Assembly: GCA_947475095.1 (NCBI GenBank)
Contig: CANJLG010000012.1
Location: 1 to 64,000, forward strand
Length of the DNA: 64,000 bases
Reading direction: 5' to 3'
From: Flavobacteriales bacterium
Lineage (GTDB): Bacteria; Bacteroidota; Bacteroidia; Flavobacteriales_D; Crocinitomicaceae
Below the pieces are notes generated by a model, which ran no database searches, was not told the origin of the DNA, and saw nothing but the letters and a program-made list of their open reading frames with translations. Positions 1-9,181 of the stretch are shown piece by piece. How positions within the stretch are numbered: position 1 is the stretch's first letter; every line of letters starts with the position of its first letter. Made by a program: the position numbers and the translations under genes.

Positions 1-168
1 GATGTCCACACTGGAAACATCGCAAGAAAATTAGGAATGCTAAAACGAAAACAAAACGATTGGGCTACAAATGAAGAATTAATAGAAATTTTAAGAGATT
101 TCGATCCCATAGATCCCGCGAAATACGATTTCGCACTGTTTGGATTAGGTGCTTTCGAAAAGTTTTGA
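1..168 (+). CDS. TIGR02757 family protein, C-terminal fragment
   Basis: An open frame enters from the left edge of the window and ends with TGA at 166-168, giving the last 55 residues of a protein whose start lies outside. The tail reads DVHTGNIARKLGML, then KRKQNDW, and finally KYDFALFGLG. I recognise this as the conserved C-terminus of the TIGR02757 (DUF2400) family, a Bacteroidota-rich family of about 250 residues with no established function. It is convergent with the next gene, whose stop is at 194, and no terminator hairpin is visible in the short gap. Confidence 0.8.
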   Translation, partial: DVHTGNIARKLGMLKRKQNDWATNEELIEILRDFDPIDPAKYDFALFGLGAFEKF

Positions 169-193
169 ATCAATAAAAGATTACGATAATCTA

Positions 194-880
194 CTAAAAA
201 ATTAACTTTTTATCGCTTAAATAACCCAAAACTACTTTAGAAACGGAATCTACTTTCTCAATTTTTACTTTTTGGTCATTGATCTCCTCACATTTCACAT
301 ACTTGTACTTGCCTTGATCCCAAGAAAATAAACAATGATAAAAATATTTTTGCTTATCAAAACGTTCAAAAAAGCGAATGACTATGTCATCATACTCAGT
401 GTTTGATTTTCTTCGTTCAATCAAATAACCATTAAAACCATTTACCTGAACCAATTGGTTTGATTCACGCTGAAATATTAGCAGTCTTCGTGTCGGAAAT
501 GCATGTACACCAGAACGAACCAATAGCATAAATCCATTATTAAAATTGGTGTTGTTTTTCAATGGGAAAAATCGAAAAAAGCGCGGACTACACGCTGGCT
601 CATCTAGGTTGTTGTCTTTTAAGGTCAAAGTGTCACAAATCCCAAGTTCGTGTAGTAAGCGTGTCTCATTACCTTGAGTAAAAGTATTCAAATTAAAATC
701 AGTTGATATTTCTTTTCCCGGTAAGCTAATTTTAGGTGGAACAGGTACTGGTTTCTTTAATTTACTCGGAACTAAATAATATAAAAGTCCAACACCAATT
801 ATACTTGCCAATAAGATGATTCCTCTTCTATAAAATAGCTTTCGTGACCTTACTTTACCCGTTTGTTTATTTTGTGTCAT
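194..880 (-). CDS. Membrane-anchored protein of unknown function
   Basis: This 228-residue protein has a basic N-terminus (KVRSRKLFYRR), one hydrophobic segment at about residues 20-37, a proline-rich linker (KKPVPVPPK) and a soluble C-terminal domain of about 175 residues. The topology is that of a signal-anchored periplasmic protein. I do not recognise the family. It is the last gene of a minus-strand run DUF6089-pyrD-mvaB-this gene, starting 12 bases after the HMG-CoA lyase stop, so it is probably co-transcribed. Nothing in it suggests an enzyme active site. Confidence 0.7.
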   Translation of the reverse strand: MTQNKQTGKVRSRKLFYRRGIILLASIIGVGLLYYLVPSKLKKPVPVPPKISLPGKEISTDFNLNTFTQGNETRLLHELGICDTLTLKDNNLDEPACSPRFFRFFPLKNNTNFNNGFMLLVRSGVHAFPTRRLLIFQRESNQLVQVNGFNGYLIERRKSNTEYDDIVIRFFERFDKQKYFYHCLFSWDQGKYKYVKCEEINDQKVKIEKVDSVSKVVLGYLSDKKLIF

Positions 881-892
881 AGAATAATCGTA

Positions 893-1756
893 TTAATTCA
901 TCTCAAATAATCGCCTCGCTTCTTTTTCTGCCAATGAAAATGCCTGCTTATCAAGCATATTATCTATATTATTTAGTGCCATCCAATTCAGTAATTCTTC
1001 CGTGCCTAAATTCCCAGTTAAGTCATCTTTGGCCATTGGACAGCCACCCATACCCTTAAAAGCAACATCAAATCTTCTACAACCCACTCCAAATGCAGCA
1101 TCTAACAACGAATAAGAATGATTAGGTTTCACATGGAAATGAGCACCTAATTCTGTGGAAGGTAATTCTTTACTGAAAAGCTCAAATAAACCACGAACAT
1201 TTTCAGCACTTGCACAACCTATCGTGTCGGAAAGTGCCAAAGTAGTTATTCCTAACTTATTTACAAGTTTTTCAGCCCAAGTAAGTGCCAAAATCGGACT
1301 CCATTCTTCTCTATATGGATTTCCAAAACCCATTGATAAATAGATAATTAACTCTTTTCCCTTATTAGCGCTTAGTGCTTGAATTCGTTCAACAGTATCA
1401 AATGCATCTGCAATTGAGCTATTGGTATTCCGTTGTTGAAACTGTTCAGAGATAGAAAATGGAAAGCCTATACAATTAATTTCATCAAATTCTAATGCCT
1501 CTTTTGCCCCTCTTTCGTTGGCAACAATCGCTAATAATTTAGTCGTATTATTTAGCTCCAAACCCTTTAAAACGGCTGCTGTATCTCGCAGTTGAGGTAT
1601 TGCCTTTGGCGAGACAAAACTTCCAAAATCGATGGTGTCAAAACCACATTTAAGTAAGCTATTAATGTACGTGATTTTATCCGCGGTCGGAATAAATTCA
1701 ACAATCCCTTGCATAGCATCACGCGGACATTCAATAATTTTTATGCTACTGCTCAT
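893..1756 (-). CDS. mvaB: Hydroxymethylglutaryl-CoA lyase
   Basis: The protein (287 residues) is a DRE-TIM metallolyase of the HMG-CoA lyase group, which splits HMG-CoA into acetoacetate and acetyl-CoA in the last step of leucine catabolism. The metal/substrate motif PRD is at residues 11-13, the metal-binding HFH at 206-208, and the catalytic cysteine loop GGCPMAKDD puts the essential Cys at 239. Length is normal for the family. Its start overlaps the pyrD stop by 11 bases, which indicates translational coupling to an otherwise unrelated gene. Related homocitrate- or citramalate-type synthases are unlikely because of the GGCP loop. Confidence 0.93.
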   Translation of the reverse strand: MSSSIKIIECPRDAMQGIVEFIPTADKITYINSLLKCGFDTIDFGSFVSPKAIPQLRDTAAVLKGLELNNTTKLLAIVANERGAKEALEFDEINCIGFPFSISEQFQQRNTNSSIADAFDTVERIQALSANKGKELIIYLSMGFGNPYREEWSPILALTWAEKLVNKLGITTLALSDTIGCASAENVRGLFELFSKELPSTELGAHFHVKPNHSYSLLDAAFGVGCRRFDVAFKGMGGCPMAKDDLTGNLGTEELLNWMALNNIDNMLDKQAFSLAEKEARRLFEMN

Positions 1757-2801
1757 TGATCGTCTTGTTTAAAATAGCTTTATTTATTCGCTTGTTCAAG
1801 AAAGGTCCTTCATAAATAAATCCCGTATAAAGTTGTAATAAACTCGCTCCAGCATTCAACTTTTCTATTGCATCTTCTGCAGAATGAATTCCGCCAACAC
1901 CAATGATTGGAAAAGCACCTTTGGATTTATCGTGAATATAGCGAATAACTTCGGTTGATCTTTTTTCCAGAGGCTTTCCTGATAAACCACCCGCTCCAAT
2001 ATTTTCAACCATTGCTGAGCTAGCCTTCAAGTCAGAACGATCGGTTGTGGTATTCGTAGCAACTAAACCATCTAACTTAATACTGAGCATTATTTCAATG
2101 ATATCATCCAATTGCTTATTAGATAAATCCGGAGCTATTTTTAACAATAGTGGCTTTTGTACAGGAAAGGTCGCGTTGACTTCCTGCAAGGCAACTAATA
2201 ATTTTTTTAAGGGTTCCTTTTCTTGTAAAGCTCGTAAATCCTTAGTATTTGGAGAGGAAACGTTTACTACAAAATAATCAACATGATCAAATAATACCTT
2301 GAAGGAAGCAATATAATCTGATGTTGCATCTTCGTTTAAGGTCGTTTTATTTTTACCAATATTACCTCCAATAATGAGTTTTGAATTTGGCGATTTCTTT
2401 TTCAAATTTTCTACCGCCGCATGCATTCCGTTGTTATTGAAACCCATACGATTAATTATCGCTTCATCTTTTTTCAATCTAAATAATCGTGGCTGATCAT
2501 TACCCGGCTGAGCCACAGGGGTTACTGTTCCAATTTCGACAAATCCGAAACCACAATACTCCATTTCACGATAACAAGAAGCATTTTTATCAAATCCAGC
2601 AGCCAAGCCAACTGGATTAGGGAAGTCGATACCAAAAACATTACGCACTAATAATGGCGATTCGACACAAAAAAGACGCTTAAAAATATACTTGGAAAAA
2701 GGTAATTTTAAGGTGCCTTTTAGAAGCAATACAGTAAAGGAATGGGCTTTTTCGGCAGGAAGTAAAAAGAGAAGAGACCTAAAAAGGTTATATAAAACCA
2801 T
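1746..2801 (-). CDS. pyrD: Dihydroorotate dehydrogenase (quinone), class 2
   Basis: A 351-residue FMN enzyme that oxidises dihydroorotate to orotate with quinone as acceptor, the fourth step of pyrimidine synthesis, at the inner membrane. Class 2 is shown by the N-terminal amphipathic/hydrophobic extension (about residues 1-45) that docks on the membrane and by the catalytic serine in VNVSSPNT (Ser183) instead of the class 1 cysteine. The FMN-site stretch GLAAGFDKN lies at about 65-73, and the phosphate-binding GVGGI near the C-terminus is intact. It follows the DUF6089 gene after 32 bases and overlaps mvaB. Confidence 0.95.
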   Translation of the reverse strand: MVLYNLFRSLLFLLPAEKAHSFTVLLLKGTLKLPFSKYIFKRLFCVESPLLVRNVFGIDFPNPVGLAAGFDKNASCYREMEYCGFGFVEIGTVTPVAQPGNDQPRLFRLKKDEAIINRMGFNNNGMHAAVENLKKKSPNSKLIIGGNIGKNKTTLNEDATSDYIASFKVLFDHVDYFVVNVSSPNTKDLRALQEKEPLKKLLVALQEVNATFPVQKPLLLKIAPDLSNKQLDDIIEIMLSIKLDGLVATNTTTDRSDLKASSAMVENIGAGGLSGKPLEKRSTEVIRYIHDKSKGAFPIIGVGGIHSAEDAIEKLNAGASLLQLYTGFIYEGPFLNKRINKAILNKTINEQ

Positions 2802-2833
2802 ATAACTTTTACAACGAATAAAAAATTAAACTC

Positions 2834-3790
2834 TTAAACCTTGTACTTACCTGACGATTTAGAAATAGATTTTGATCGCTGACGACCATAATCTTTGTAA
2901 GTAATGTTTCGGGTAATTACGAAGTTAAGCTGGTAAAAAGCATCCTTTTGTTTTGAATCACCGCGCTGATATGAAGCACCAAACCAGTCAAAAACAATAG
3001 GATTACCTGGAGTGCTCTGCGTTACACTGTAGTCAGATGGATTTGCCACAAGAGCATGTTCAGGAGTAAATAAAGCAGGATCTGCATAAACAGTGGAAAC
3101 ATCATCTATATAATCTGAGAATGTTTTAACATATGATGCCTCAATACCAAATCTCCAAGAAGTACCAAGCCCAAAACGTACACCAACTCCCATAGGGATG
3201 GTCAAGGTAATTGGGGAATACGGTTTGGATTGACCTTCCGTTTTTATATCCCGAAGATTATACACTTTTCCGTTATATTCTCCTTTAGGATTAAAATAAG
3301 CAGCACCTAGTCCAGTAAATAAATAATATTGCTGATTTTTATTTTTTCCTTTTGCTTTGCCAGGAAGTGAATACGTTGGAGAAAATTTTTCAACAGAAAA
3401 AGCGATCCATTCAATGCGTTGCTGAAGTTCAAACACACCTGTCTTGAAATTTAAATTTCGAGCATTTCGGATGGATTCCTCAGATAATTTATCATCTCCT
3501 TTCAAGGTAAAATAACTTAGCTTAGTAGTGGTTGCAAACGAAGGGTGAAAACGATAACGAAATCCTATCATACCATTTATACCCGTTGATGGCCAATCGA
3601 TATCTTTCATACTGTAATCAATACCGGCCGTAGCACCTCCGCCCAAATCTCCATTAAATTGAGTCGCACCAAATCCAAAAAGAATTTCTTTCTTATTTAA
3701 CGACCAATTTTTTTGAGAATTAAAATTAATGTGCTGGGCACTCAAAAAAGTTAGAGAGAAAATCGAAAATAGAATGAATACAAATTTCAT
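2834..3790 (-). CDS. DUF6089-type outer-membrane beta-barrel protein
   Basis: A 318-residue protein with a cleavable signal peptide (hydrophobic core about residues 3-15, then LSAQ). The rest is rich in alternating aromatic/polar strands and Gly turns typical of Bacteroidota outer-membrane barrels. The early segment FGFGATQFNGDLGGG and the GVGVRFGLGTSWRFGIE strand match what I know of DUF6089, a barrel family without assigned function. A good promoter lies upstream at 3808-3839, so this gene probably heads the operon with pyrD, mvaB and the membrane-anchored unknown. Confidence 0.8.
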   Translation of the reverse strand: MKFVFILFSIFSLTFLSAQHINFNSQKNWSLNKKEILFGFGATQFNGDLGGGATAGIDYSMKDIDWPSTGINGMIGFRYRFHPSFATTTKLSYFTLKGDDKLSEESIRNARNLNFKTGVFELQQRIEWIAFSVEKFSPTYSLPGKAKGKNKNQQYYLFTGLGAAYFNPKGEYNGKVYNLRDIKTEGQSKPYSPITLTIPMGVGVRFGLGTSWRFGIEASYVKTFSDYIDDVSTVYADPALFTPEHALVANPSDYSVTQSTPGNPIVFDWFGASYQRGDSKQKDAFYQLNFVITRNITYKDYGRQRSKSISKSSGKYKV

Positions 3791-3807
3791 TTTAAAAAAT
3801 TATGGTT

Positions 3808-3839
3808 CAAATATAACAAAAAAACCAATCTACTGCAAA
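3808..3839 (-). promoter_or_regulatory. Bacteroidota-type promoter of the DUF6089-pyrD-mvaB run
   Basis: Read on the minus strand, TTTG (3839-3836) is followed after 20 bases by TATATTTG (3815-3808). This matches the Bacteroidota sigma consensus TTTG / TAnnTTTG. It ends 17 bases before the ATG at 3790, implying a very short leader. Confidence 0.6.
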
Positions 3840-3891
3840 ACTACAAAGTAGCATTGAAATAAATTGGTTAAATCTAAAAATTAATTTTGAA

Positions 3892-4074
3892 TTAAATCAA
3901 CAACATATACAAAGAAATTGCTCCTATTATTGATGATAAACCTACAGCTCCATAAAACCATGGATTTATCCATTTTTTCTTTGTGGGTAACCTTGATAAG
4001 ATTTTATTAAAATCTTGTCTTGAATTGATTTCAGCTGATGTTACCTCCTGTTTGTCGATATAAATTTTTACCAT
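3892..4074 (-). CDS. Small single-pass membrane protein encoded directly after an ECF sigma factor
   Basis: A 60-residue protein. Residues 1-34 are polar (VKIYIDKQEVTSAEI, then the basic stretch LPTKKKW), and residues about 39-59 form one transmembrane helix. Its ATG lies 7 bases after the stop of the sigma factor, so the two are almost certainly co-translated. No known domain is visible. The arrangement (sigma factor followed by a membrane protein with a short cytoplasmic head) is that of a sigma/anti-sigma pair, but the head is far shorter than a normal anti-sigma domain, so that role is only a hypothesis. Confidence 0.65.
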   Translation of the reverse strand: MVKIYIDKQEVTSAEINSRQDFNKILSRLPTKKKWINPWFYGAVGLSSIIGAISLYMLLI

Positions 4075-4081
4075 AATTACA

Positions 4082-4654
4082 TTATTTAGTTTTATTAAAA
4101 AGTTCTTTTAATTTGAGTAATGCCCTAAACGTTTTCACTTTCGCATTATTTTCTGTTAATCCTATAATTTCACCTATTTCTTTAAATGAGCGCTTCTCGA
4201 AAAAACGCATTTCAATTAATTGTAATTGATTTTCCTTCAGTAAAGGCAAACATTTTAATAATTTGGCTTTATTCACTTCAGAGTAGTCCTCGATAAAATC
4301 CTCGATTACCTGAGCTATTTGTACGGAGTCAATTTTAACAGTTCTCTGTGCTTGCTTATCACGAAAAGATTGATATAATTCACTTTTAGCAATTCGAAAC
4401 AACCAAGAAGAAAAAGGAACACCACGAAATTCATATCGGCTTAGATTCGTTAAAGCTTTTACAAAAACACAAGATGTGATGTCGTAAGCTACCTCTTCTT
4501 CGTCTACTCTTTTGTTGATATACCGGAATATTGATTCGTAGTATTTTTTGTACAAAGGAGCAAAATGAGAAGGGTTTAACTTGGCCTTCTGGATAAGTTG
4601 GTTTTCCTCTTCAAGACGTAAAGTATCTTGGTAATACATCATGTTAATAGCCAT
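4082..4654 (-). CDS. ECF-type RNA polymerase sigma factor
   Basis: A sigma-70 family regulator of the extracytoplasmic-function type, about 190 residues from the ATG at 4654 (MAINMMYYQD). A longer frame to 4726 exists, but its extra 24 residues look like untranslated leader and begin with a non-ATG codon. Region 2 covers about residues 20-90, with YITSC-like recruitment of core polymerase and the promoter-melting stretch PFSSWLFRIAKSEL. Region 4 is the helix-turn-helix FKEIGEIIGLTENNAKVKTFRAL near the C-terminus. Targets cannot be read from the sequence. It is co-transcribed with the 60-residue membrane protein. Confidence 0.88.
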   Translation of the reverse strand: MAINMMYYQDTLRLEEENQLIQKAKLNPSHFAPLYKKYYESIFRYINKRVDEEEVAYDITSCVFVKALTNLSRYEFRGVPFSSWLFRIAKSELYQSFRDKQAQRTVKIDSVQIAQVIEDFIEDYSEVNKAKLLKCLPLLKENQLQLIEMRFFEKRSFKEIGEIIGLTENNAKVKTFRALLKLKELFNKTK

Positions 4655-4762
4655 AGTACTTAGTTTTAATTTATTTTTAAGCTGGAGAAAGTAAAGCTTG
4701 CAGTCTTTACAAATTCGATAACGCAACTTGTAAAAAAAAGTAACAAAAAAAAATAAAAAAAA

Positions 4763-6859
4763 TTAAAGGGAAATTCTCAACTGTACAATTAAGTCAGTCT
4801 TACGACTGCCTATAATGCCCTCTGCTCCTGAGCTAATTGATGTTCTATTGTTATATAAAAATACGCCATAACGTACCCACAAATCACAATGTCGAAGAAA
4901 TGAATAGCGAATTAAAACATATGCCCTGCTACCCTGATAATAATATGCCGGAACAGCAAAAGCATAAAGGGCATTATTCTCGAAAGAATATAATCTTGTG
5001 TCATAATCATCCGTATCAAATAAAGCATAGCGTAAGGAAAAATCCAAGGGGAAACTTTTAGGCTTGTACAAAAGGTCTTGCGTTATTAGCATTCCTCTTT
5101 TCTGACCTGTGCTGTTTCGATGAACCGTAACAAATTCAATTCGAGATTTAAACGTAAACGATTCATTGATAACATAGGAAAGATTTATTCGGTAATTTCG
5201 CTGCAATACATCCTCTAGAGGCGTTACATTTCCTAAATAATCTCGGCTATTTTTTTCTCGCAATTGTTGCCGAAATCTTACGTAAATTTCAAAAATTTTA
5301 TTCGGCTTATAACTAGGTTGAAGTAAAAACTCATGCCCTCTTGATGGAGCGTCAACACCATATTTCATCCATGGAAATTGAAAAACATCTACATAACCAT
5401 TTAATGACCATGCAGAGGCAAGCTTTAGTTTTATTCCTGTATATAAACCCTTTTCATTTTGTGTATTGCTTCCCTCGGAAAAACCTGCATTGTAAAATGT
5501 TTGATAGTCTTTTTGATAGTCTCGGTATAAAATACCAATACTAGCTCTAGGATCAAGGGCGATCATAGCGCCATGCACCATTGCCCATCCAGATTTAAAC
5601 TGACTAAGGTCGGCATTCCATACTTTTGATACCTCTCCAAAGATATTTATGTTTTTAATGTTGTAAGAGTAGTCGCCACTAAAAGAAAAATTTTGCTTGC
5701 CGCGAAAATCAAATTGATTATAAAGCTGTACAGATTTTTCGTAGGGTTTGTCATACCCTTGATACACACCCGCTAATCCTAATTTTAATCCTGATTTAGC
5801 ATATTTTAAATTTAATCCAGCTATATTTTCTCGCAATGAATTCATCTTATCAATTTCCCTATTTGTACGATGTAAACCAGATAAATCAATGGTTGAGATA
5901 AACTCAAGATCTTCATAAGTAGAATCAGCTATGGATGATGCATCCACCATTTTTGACGAAGCGAAGGCTAACAAGGAGAAACTCTTTACACCAAAATCGA
6001 AAGCAATACCTCGAAGAAATCTAGCTTCGTCGACGGAGGTATAAGGTCGTAAAGGAATCGCCGATCGTTTCATAGTAGCAATATCAGATGTTTTACCAAA
6101 GGCATAGCTCGACCATACATTCAACCCTTGTCCAACTTGTACTTGATAATCACCAATTACAGCAGACCGAAGGTATTTTCCACCTTTAAAAAAGGCATGG
6201 GCAGAATAAAAATCAAATCCATTTTTTTGTGCTCCCGCAAAAAATTGCTCTCCTGCGTCTTTTTCAGCCGTTACTCCAACACTAATGTTGGTTTTATAGG
6301 TATATCGAAATCGAGTGTAGTAACGATCTCCATTACCTTTGTAATAATTATTGGAATTAGCCATGATAGAATCCGAAACCTTAACATATCCTCCTTTTTG
6401 CTCCACCATGGGTTGATAACGCAAAAACATCTCGTATTTTCCTCCTTTCAGTGCTTCTTTCAAAGTGATGTGAAGATTATCAAATTTATCGTCAATTTGA
6501 ATAAAAGGTAATACTAATTGAATAGTAGTCAATTCCCAATATTTTAAGCCTTGCAATTCATATATCGAAATGAATTTTCCAAATAACTTACGGTGCAGAA
6601 TTAAATCATTTATTTGGACACTCGTTAATAAACCCAATTCTTCTAAATCTTCACCGGTAGTGGCATTCAAATTTATAGGGTGATCATAGAAATAATTTAG
6701 TTGCTCTATGTAATTTGTTAAATCGATATCTTCAGATTGCAATTGCTCCGAAATAAATTCAATTCGCTGTTGAATGACTTCACTTTTTACTTGTGCAATC
6801 GATTGGTATGAGGCGCAAAGAATTAATAAAAGGAAGTAGCATTTTTTTACCATAATCAC
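4763..6859 (-). CDS. Helix-hairpin-helix / outer-membrane beta-barrel protein
   Basis: A 698-residue exported protein with a signal peptide (cleavage near residue 22, SIAQ). Residues about 25-125 carry paired ComEA-like helix-hairpin-helix units (the stretches NLNATTGEDLEELGLL and IYELQGLKYWEL). The remaining ~550 residues are a large beta-barrel with many aromatic-ended strands, finishing in VQLRISL, a typical outer-membrane C-terminus. The combination is common in Bacteroidota but has no assigned function. Its start overlaps the stop of the upstream barrel gene by 4 bases, so the two proteins are translationally coupled and may act together at the outer membrane. Confidence 0.75.
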   Translation of the reverse strand: MIMVKKCYFLLLILCASYQSIAQVKSEVIQQRIEFISEQLQSEDIDLTNYIEQLNYFYDHPINLNATTGEDLEELGLLTSVQINDLILHRKLFGKFISIYELQGLKYWELTTIQLVLPFIQIDDKFDNLHITLKEALKGGKYEMFLRYQPMVEQKGGYVKVSDSIMANSNNYYKGNGDRYYTRFRYTYKTNISVGVTAEKDAGEQFFAGAQKNGFDFYSAHAFFKGGKYLRSAVIGDYQVQVGQGLNVWSSYAFGKTSDIATMKRSAIPLRPYTSVDEARFLRGIAFDFGVKSFSLLAFASSKMVDASSIADSTYEDLEFISTIDLSGLHRTNREIDKMNSLRENIAGLNLKYAKSGLKLGLAGVYQGYDKPYEKSVQLYNQFDFRGKQNFSFSGDYSYNIKNINIFGEVSKVWNADLSQFKSGWAMVHGAMIALDPRASIGILYRDYQKDYQTFYNAGFSEGSNTQNEKGLYTGIKLKLASAWSLNGYVDVFQFPWMKYGVDAPSRGHEFLLQPSYKPNKIFEIYVRFRQQLREKNSRDYLGNVTPLEDVLQRNYRINLSYVINESFTFKSRIEFVTVHRNSTGQKRGMLITQDLLYKPKSFPLDFSLRYALFDTDDYDTRLYSFENNALYAFAVPAYYYQGSRAYVLIRYSFLRHCDLWVRYGVFLYNNRTSISSGAEGIIGSRKTDLIVQLRISL

Positions 6860-7704
6860 TTCATTAGATAAGTGAAGGAGAAATTAGGTGACCAACCTAA
6901 AATCTGATGGTATGCGCTCCCTAAATCGAGTTGAAACTGTTCTTTAAATCGATAGCCTAAGCCAGCACTTATTTCAAGAGGTTGAGTTGCAAAGCCACCT
7001 CGCAAGAAAAGTTTCCTAATCGGACTATATTCGATACCCGTTTTAAAACGAACAGGAAATTCGATGTTTTTTTCAAGCTCAGCGACCAGCATTACTTTTT
7101 CAGAAAAAGTATACTGCGTACCTAAGCGCATTAAGGTTGTTAGCCTATCCTCGCCAAATTCGGATATTTTTGTTCGTGTTAAATTAAAAATACTAAACGC
7201 TACTTTCCAGTTATCCGTAATATCAGCTCTAAGACCAAGCTCAGCTGTCAAAGCATCCTTTCTGCCATAAGCATCAGTTAATCTTACCTGATGATAATTA
7301 AGTTGTACACCACAAGATAAAAAGTCTGCTAATTTCATGCTGTAGCCTAAACCTAATCGATTCGTTCGGAAGTTCTTAAATCCAAAACTTTGGAGCCCAA
7401 AGGAAATGACACCGGCCTTTAGGGGCAAAGCCACTACGAAACCCTGAGATTGTAGCTCCTTGAGTAAAAATCGATTTTCGTATGACAAGCCAAAACCCAA
7501 TTTCTTTACAGAAACTAAATTGGCTGGATTATGGTGATAGGCCCAAATATCGTCAATGGCTACGCTTGCGTTTCCTAGTGCATGTGAACGACTCCCCATT
7601 GGTAACCAACCTTGACAAAACGAAAATTGAAGGGAGAAAATAAAAATGGTCATCAAAAAAATCCGTTCTCTAATACTAATCATTCGAGACAAAGTGAAAT
7701 GCAT
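6856..7704 (-). CDS. PorV/PorQ-like outer-membrane beta-barrel protein
   Basis: A 282-residue protein with an N-terminal signal (hydrophobic core ending in FSFCQG). The mature part begins GSRSHALGNASVAIDD, with a following NPANL; this is the start characteristic of the PorV/PorQ-type barrels (FadL-like) of Bacteroidota. ATGs at codons 1, 8 and 18 are all possible starts; codon 18 gives a compact signal peptide. Family members include T9SS accessory proteins, but this one is not close enough by eye to name. It is the first gene of a pair with the helix-hairpin-helix barrel protein. Confidence 0.65.
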   Translation of the reverse strand: MHFTLSRMISIRERIFLMTIFIFSLQFSFCQGWLPMGSRSHALGNASVAIDDIWAYHHNPANLVSVKKLGFGLSYENRFLLKELQSQGFVVALPLKAGVISFGLQSFGFKNFRTNRLGLGYSMKLADFLSCGVQLNYHQVRLTDAYGRKDALTAELGLRADITDNWKVAFSIFNLTRTKISEFGEDRLTTLMRLGTQYTFSEKVMLVAELEKNIEFPVRFKTGIEYSPIRKLFLRGGFATQPLEISAGLGYRFKEQFQLDLGSAYHQILGWSPNFSFTYLMK

Positions 7705-7878
7705 TAATTCTATTTAAGTTGTTTAACAAAGGCCTAAAATTACGTTTTATATCCTAAAAAAAAAGTACATTTGAGTTAATGAGAGTAAAAAATAATCAAG
7801 CCTTGATTTAACCTTAAAAATAACCTTGATCTCTATTTACATATGAAACTCGAGCAACTAAGATTTCCTCAACTGTTG

Positions 7879-7886
7879 TATATTTG
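7879..7886 (+). promoter_or_regulatory. Candidate -7 element for mutA
   Basis: TATATTTG fits TAnnTTTG exactly and lies 17 bases before the mutA ATG. No clear TTTG is visible at the expected upstream spacing. A second TAnnTTTG (TACATTTG, 7766-7773) could give a leader of about 125 bases. Confidence 0.4.
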
Positions 7887-7903
7887 AAAAATAATTAATT
7901 ATC

Positions 7904-9181
7904 ATGTCAAGCTCCAAAGCAAAAAATACTTCTGATCGTGAATTTGTTTGGAAAGAAAAGGTTCTTGGTGAATTGAATAAAGGCGATGTCACCCATAATT
8001 TTCATAATAAAATTGAAGATGTATTCATTACAATCGAAGATGGGCTGACACATTCTTCGGTCGAAGTAAGTAGTTGGAATACCGCAGTTTGTAATGAATG
8101 GAAAATAAGTGCTGAATTCGACGTTTTAGATGAAAAAAAGAGCAATCAAACTATATTAGAAACATTACTTAATGGGGCAGATACCATTTATGTTTCAACA
8201 AGTAAATCTTCACTAGATTGGGATGTTTTATTTAAAGAAATTGAATTCCAATACATTCAAATTTTTATATCTATCGCTGATCAAAAGCTATTTGCATCCT
8301 TTAAGAGCTGGTATAAGCATCAAGAAAATATAACTGTACTCGTCAACTTTATGAGTGTTAATGATCCTACGGAATTTATACACACTATTGCGTCAAGCAA
8401 GGTTCCCATTAAAATAGTAGCGGATGGATTTTCACTCCAACAATGCGGTGCCAATGCAAAACAAGAACTTGCTTTTATTATAAACAACCTACACGAATCA
8501 ATTTTATTACTTGGTGAGCATAAAAACATTGGCTTTCAATTACATGTTGGTATTGGTTCAAATTTCATGATAGAAATTGCGAAATTCCGAGCACTAAAGA
8601 GCCTAGCGAATACTGTCTTACACGCCTATCATGTACCAAGCAATTCCTTTGAAATAGTTGGTGTAATTGGATGGACTAACAAATCGCTAAAAGATTCAAC
8701 TACGAATCAACTTAGGCAAACTACAGAAGCATTATCGGCAGTAATAGGAGGTGTTGATTACCTTCAAATTCATCCATTCGATGGTCAAAGTAATAATGGG
8801 TCAACAATTTTTTCTCAACGAATGGCACTCAATATATCGTCCATTTTAAAAGAAGAAAGTTATCTAAAATTAGTAAAAGATGCCTACAGAGGAAGTCATT
8901 ATGTTGAAAATCTGACTGAAAAAATAGGTGATGATGCCTGGGATATCTTTAAACAGTTAGCCTCTTTTAATGAATTTATTTCTTCAGAAAAAATAGATTT
9001 CATCGCTGGAATGGTGCGTAGAACGACAAAGCAACGTTGCGAAGAATTCATTCAAAAAGAAAGGAAAATAATCGGCATGAACGTTTTTCAAGATTTAGAT
9101 CTAAATGCCAACACATGGAAAGAAGAGAAAACATTTCTTGGATTAGAAACATTCCGTTATGATAAAATTGAGATGCTATGA
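7904..9181 (+). CDS. mutA: Methylmalonyl-CoA mutase small subunit
   Basis: A 425-residue protein homologous to the TIM-barrel part of methylmalonyl-CoA mutase but without the C-terminal B12-binding domain and without the active-site signatures of the large subunit. It is the non-catalytic partner in the heterodimer. The stretch [31 protein letters not shown] and the following HPFDG correspond to the substrate-barrel end of the family. It is shorter than the Propionibacterium subunit, which keeps a degenerate B12 domain; the short form is usual in Bacteroidota. Its stop overlaps the mutB start (ATGA), consistent with stoichiometric expression. Confidence 0.9.
   Translation: MSSSKAKNTSDREFVWKEKVLGELNKGDVTHNFHNKIEDVFITIEDGLTHSSVEVSSWNTAVCNEWKISAEFDVLDEKKSNQTILETLLNGADTIYVSTSKSSLDWDVLFKEIEFQYIQIFISIADQKLFASFKSWYKHQENITVLVNFMSVNDPTEFIHTIASSKVPIKIVADGFSLQQCGANAKQELAFIINNLHESILLLGEHKNIGFQLHVGIGSNFMIEIAKFRALKSLANTVLHAYHVPSNSFEIVGVIGWTNKSLKDSTTNQLRQTTEALSAVIGGVDYLQIHPFDGQSNNGSTIFSQRMALNISSILKEESYLKLVKDAYRGSHYVENLTEKIGDDAWDIFKQLASFNEFISSEKIDFIAGMVRRTTKQRCEEFIQKERKIIGMNVFQDLDLNANTWKEEKTFLGLETFRYDKIEML

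Noticed and set aside
7774-7903. Cobalamin riboswitch upstream of mutA
   Set aside because: The ~130 bases lack a recognisable B12-box; only AT-rich sequence and short direct repeats (CCTTGAT) are seen.
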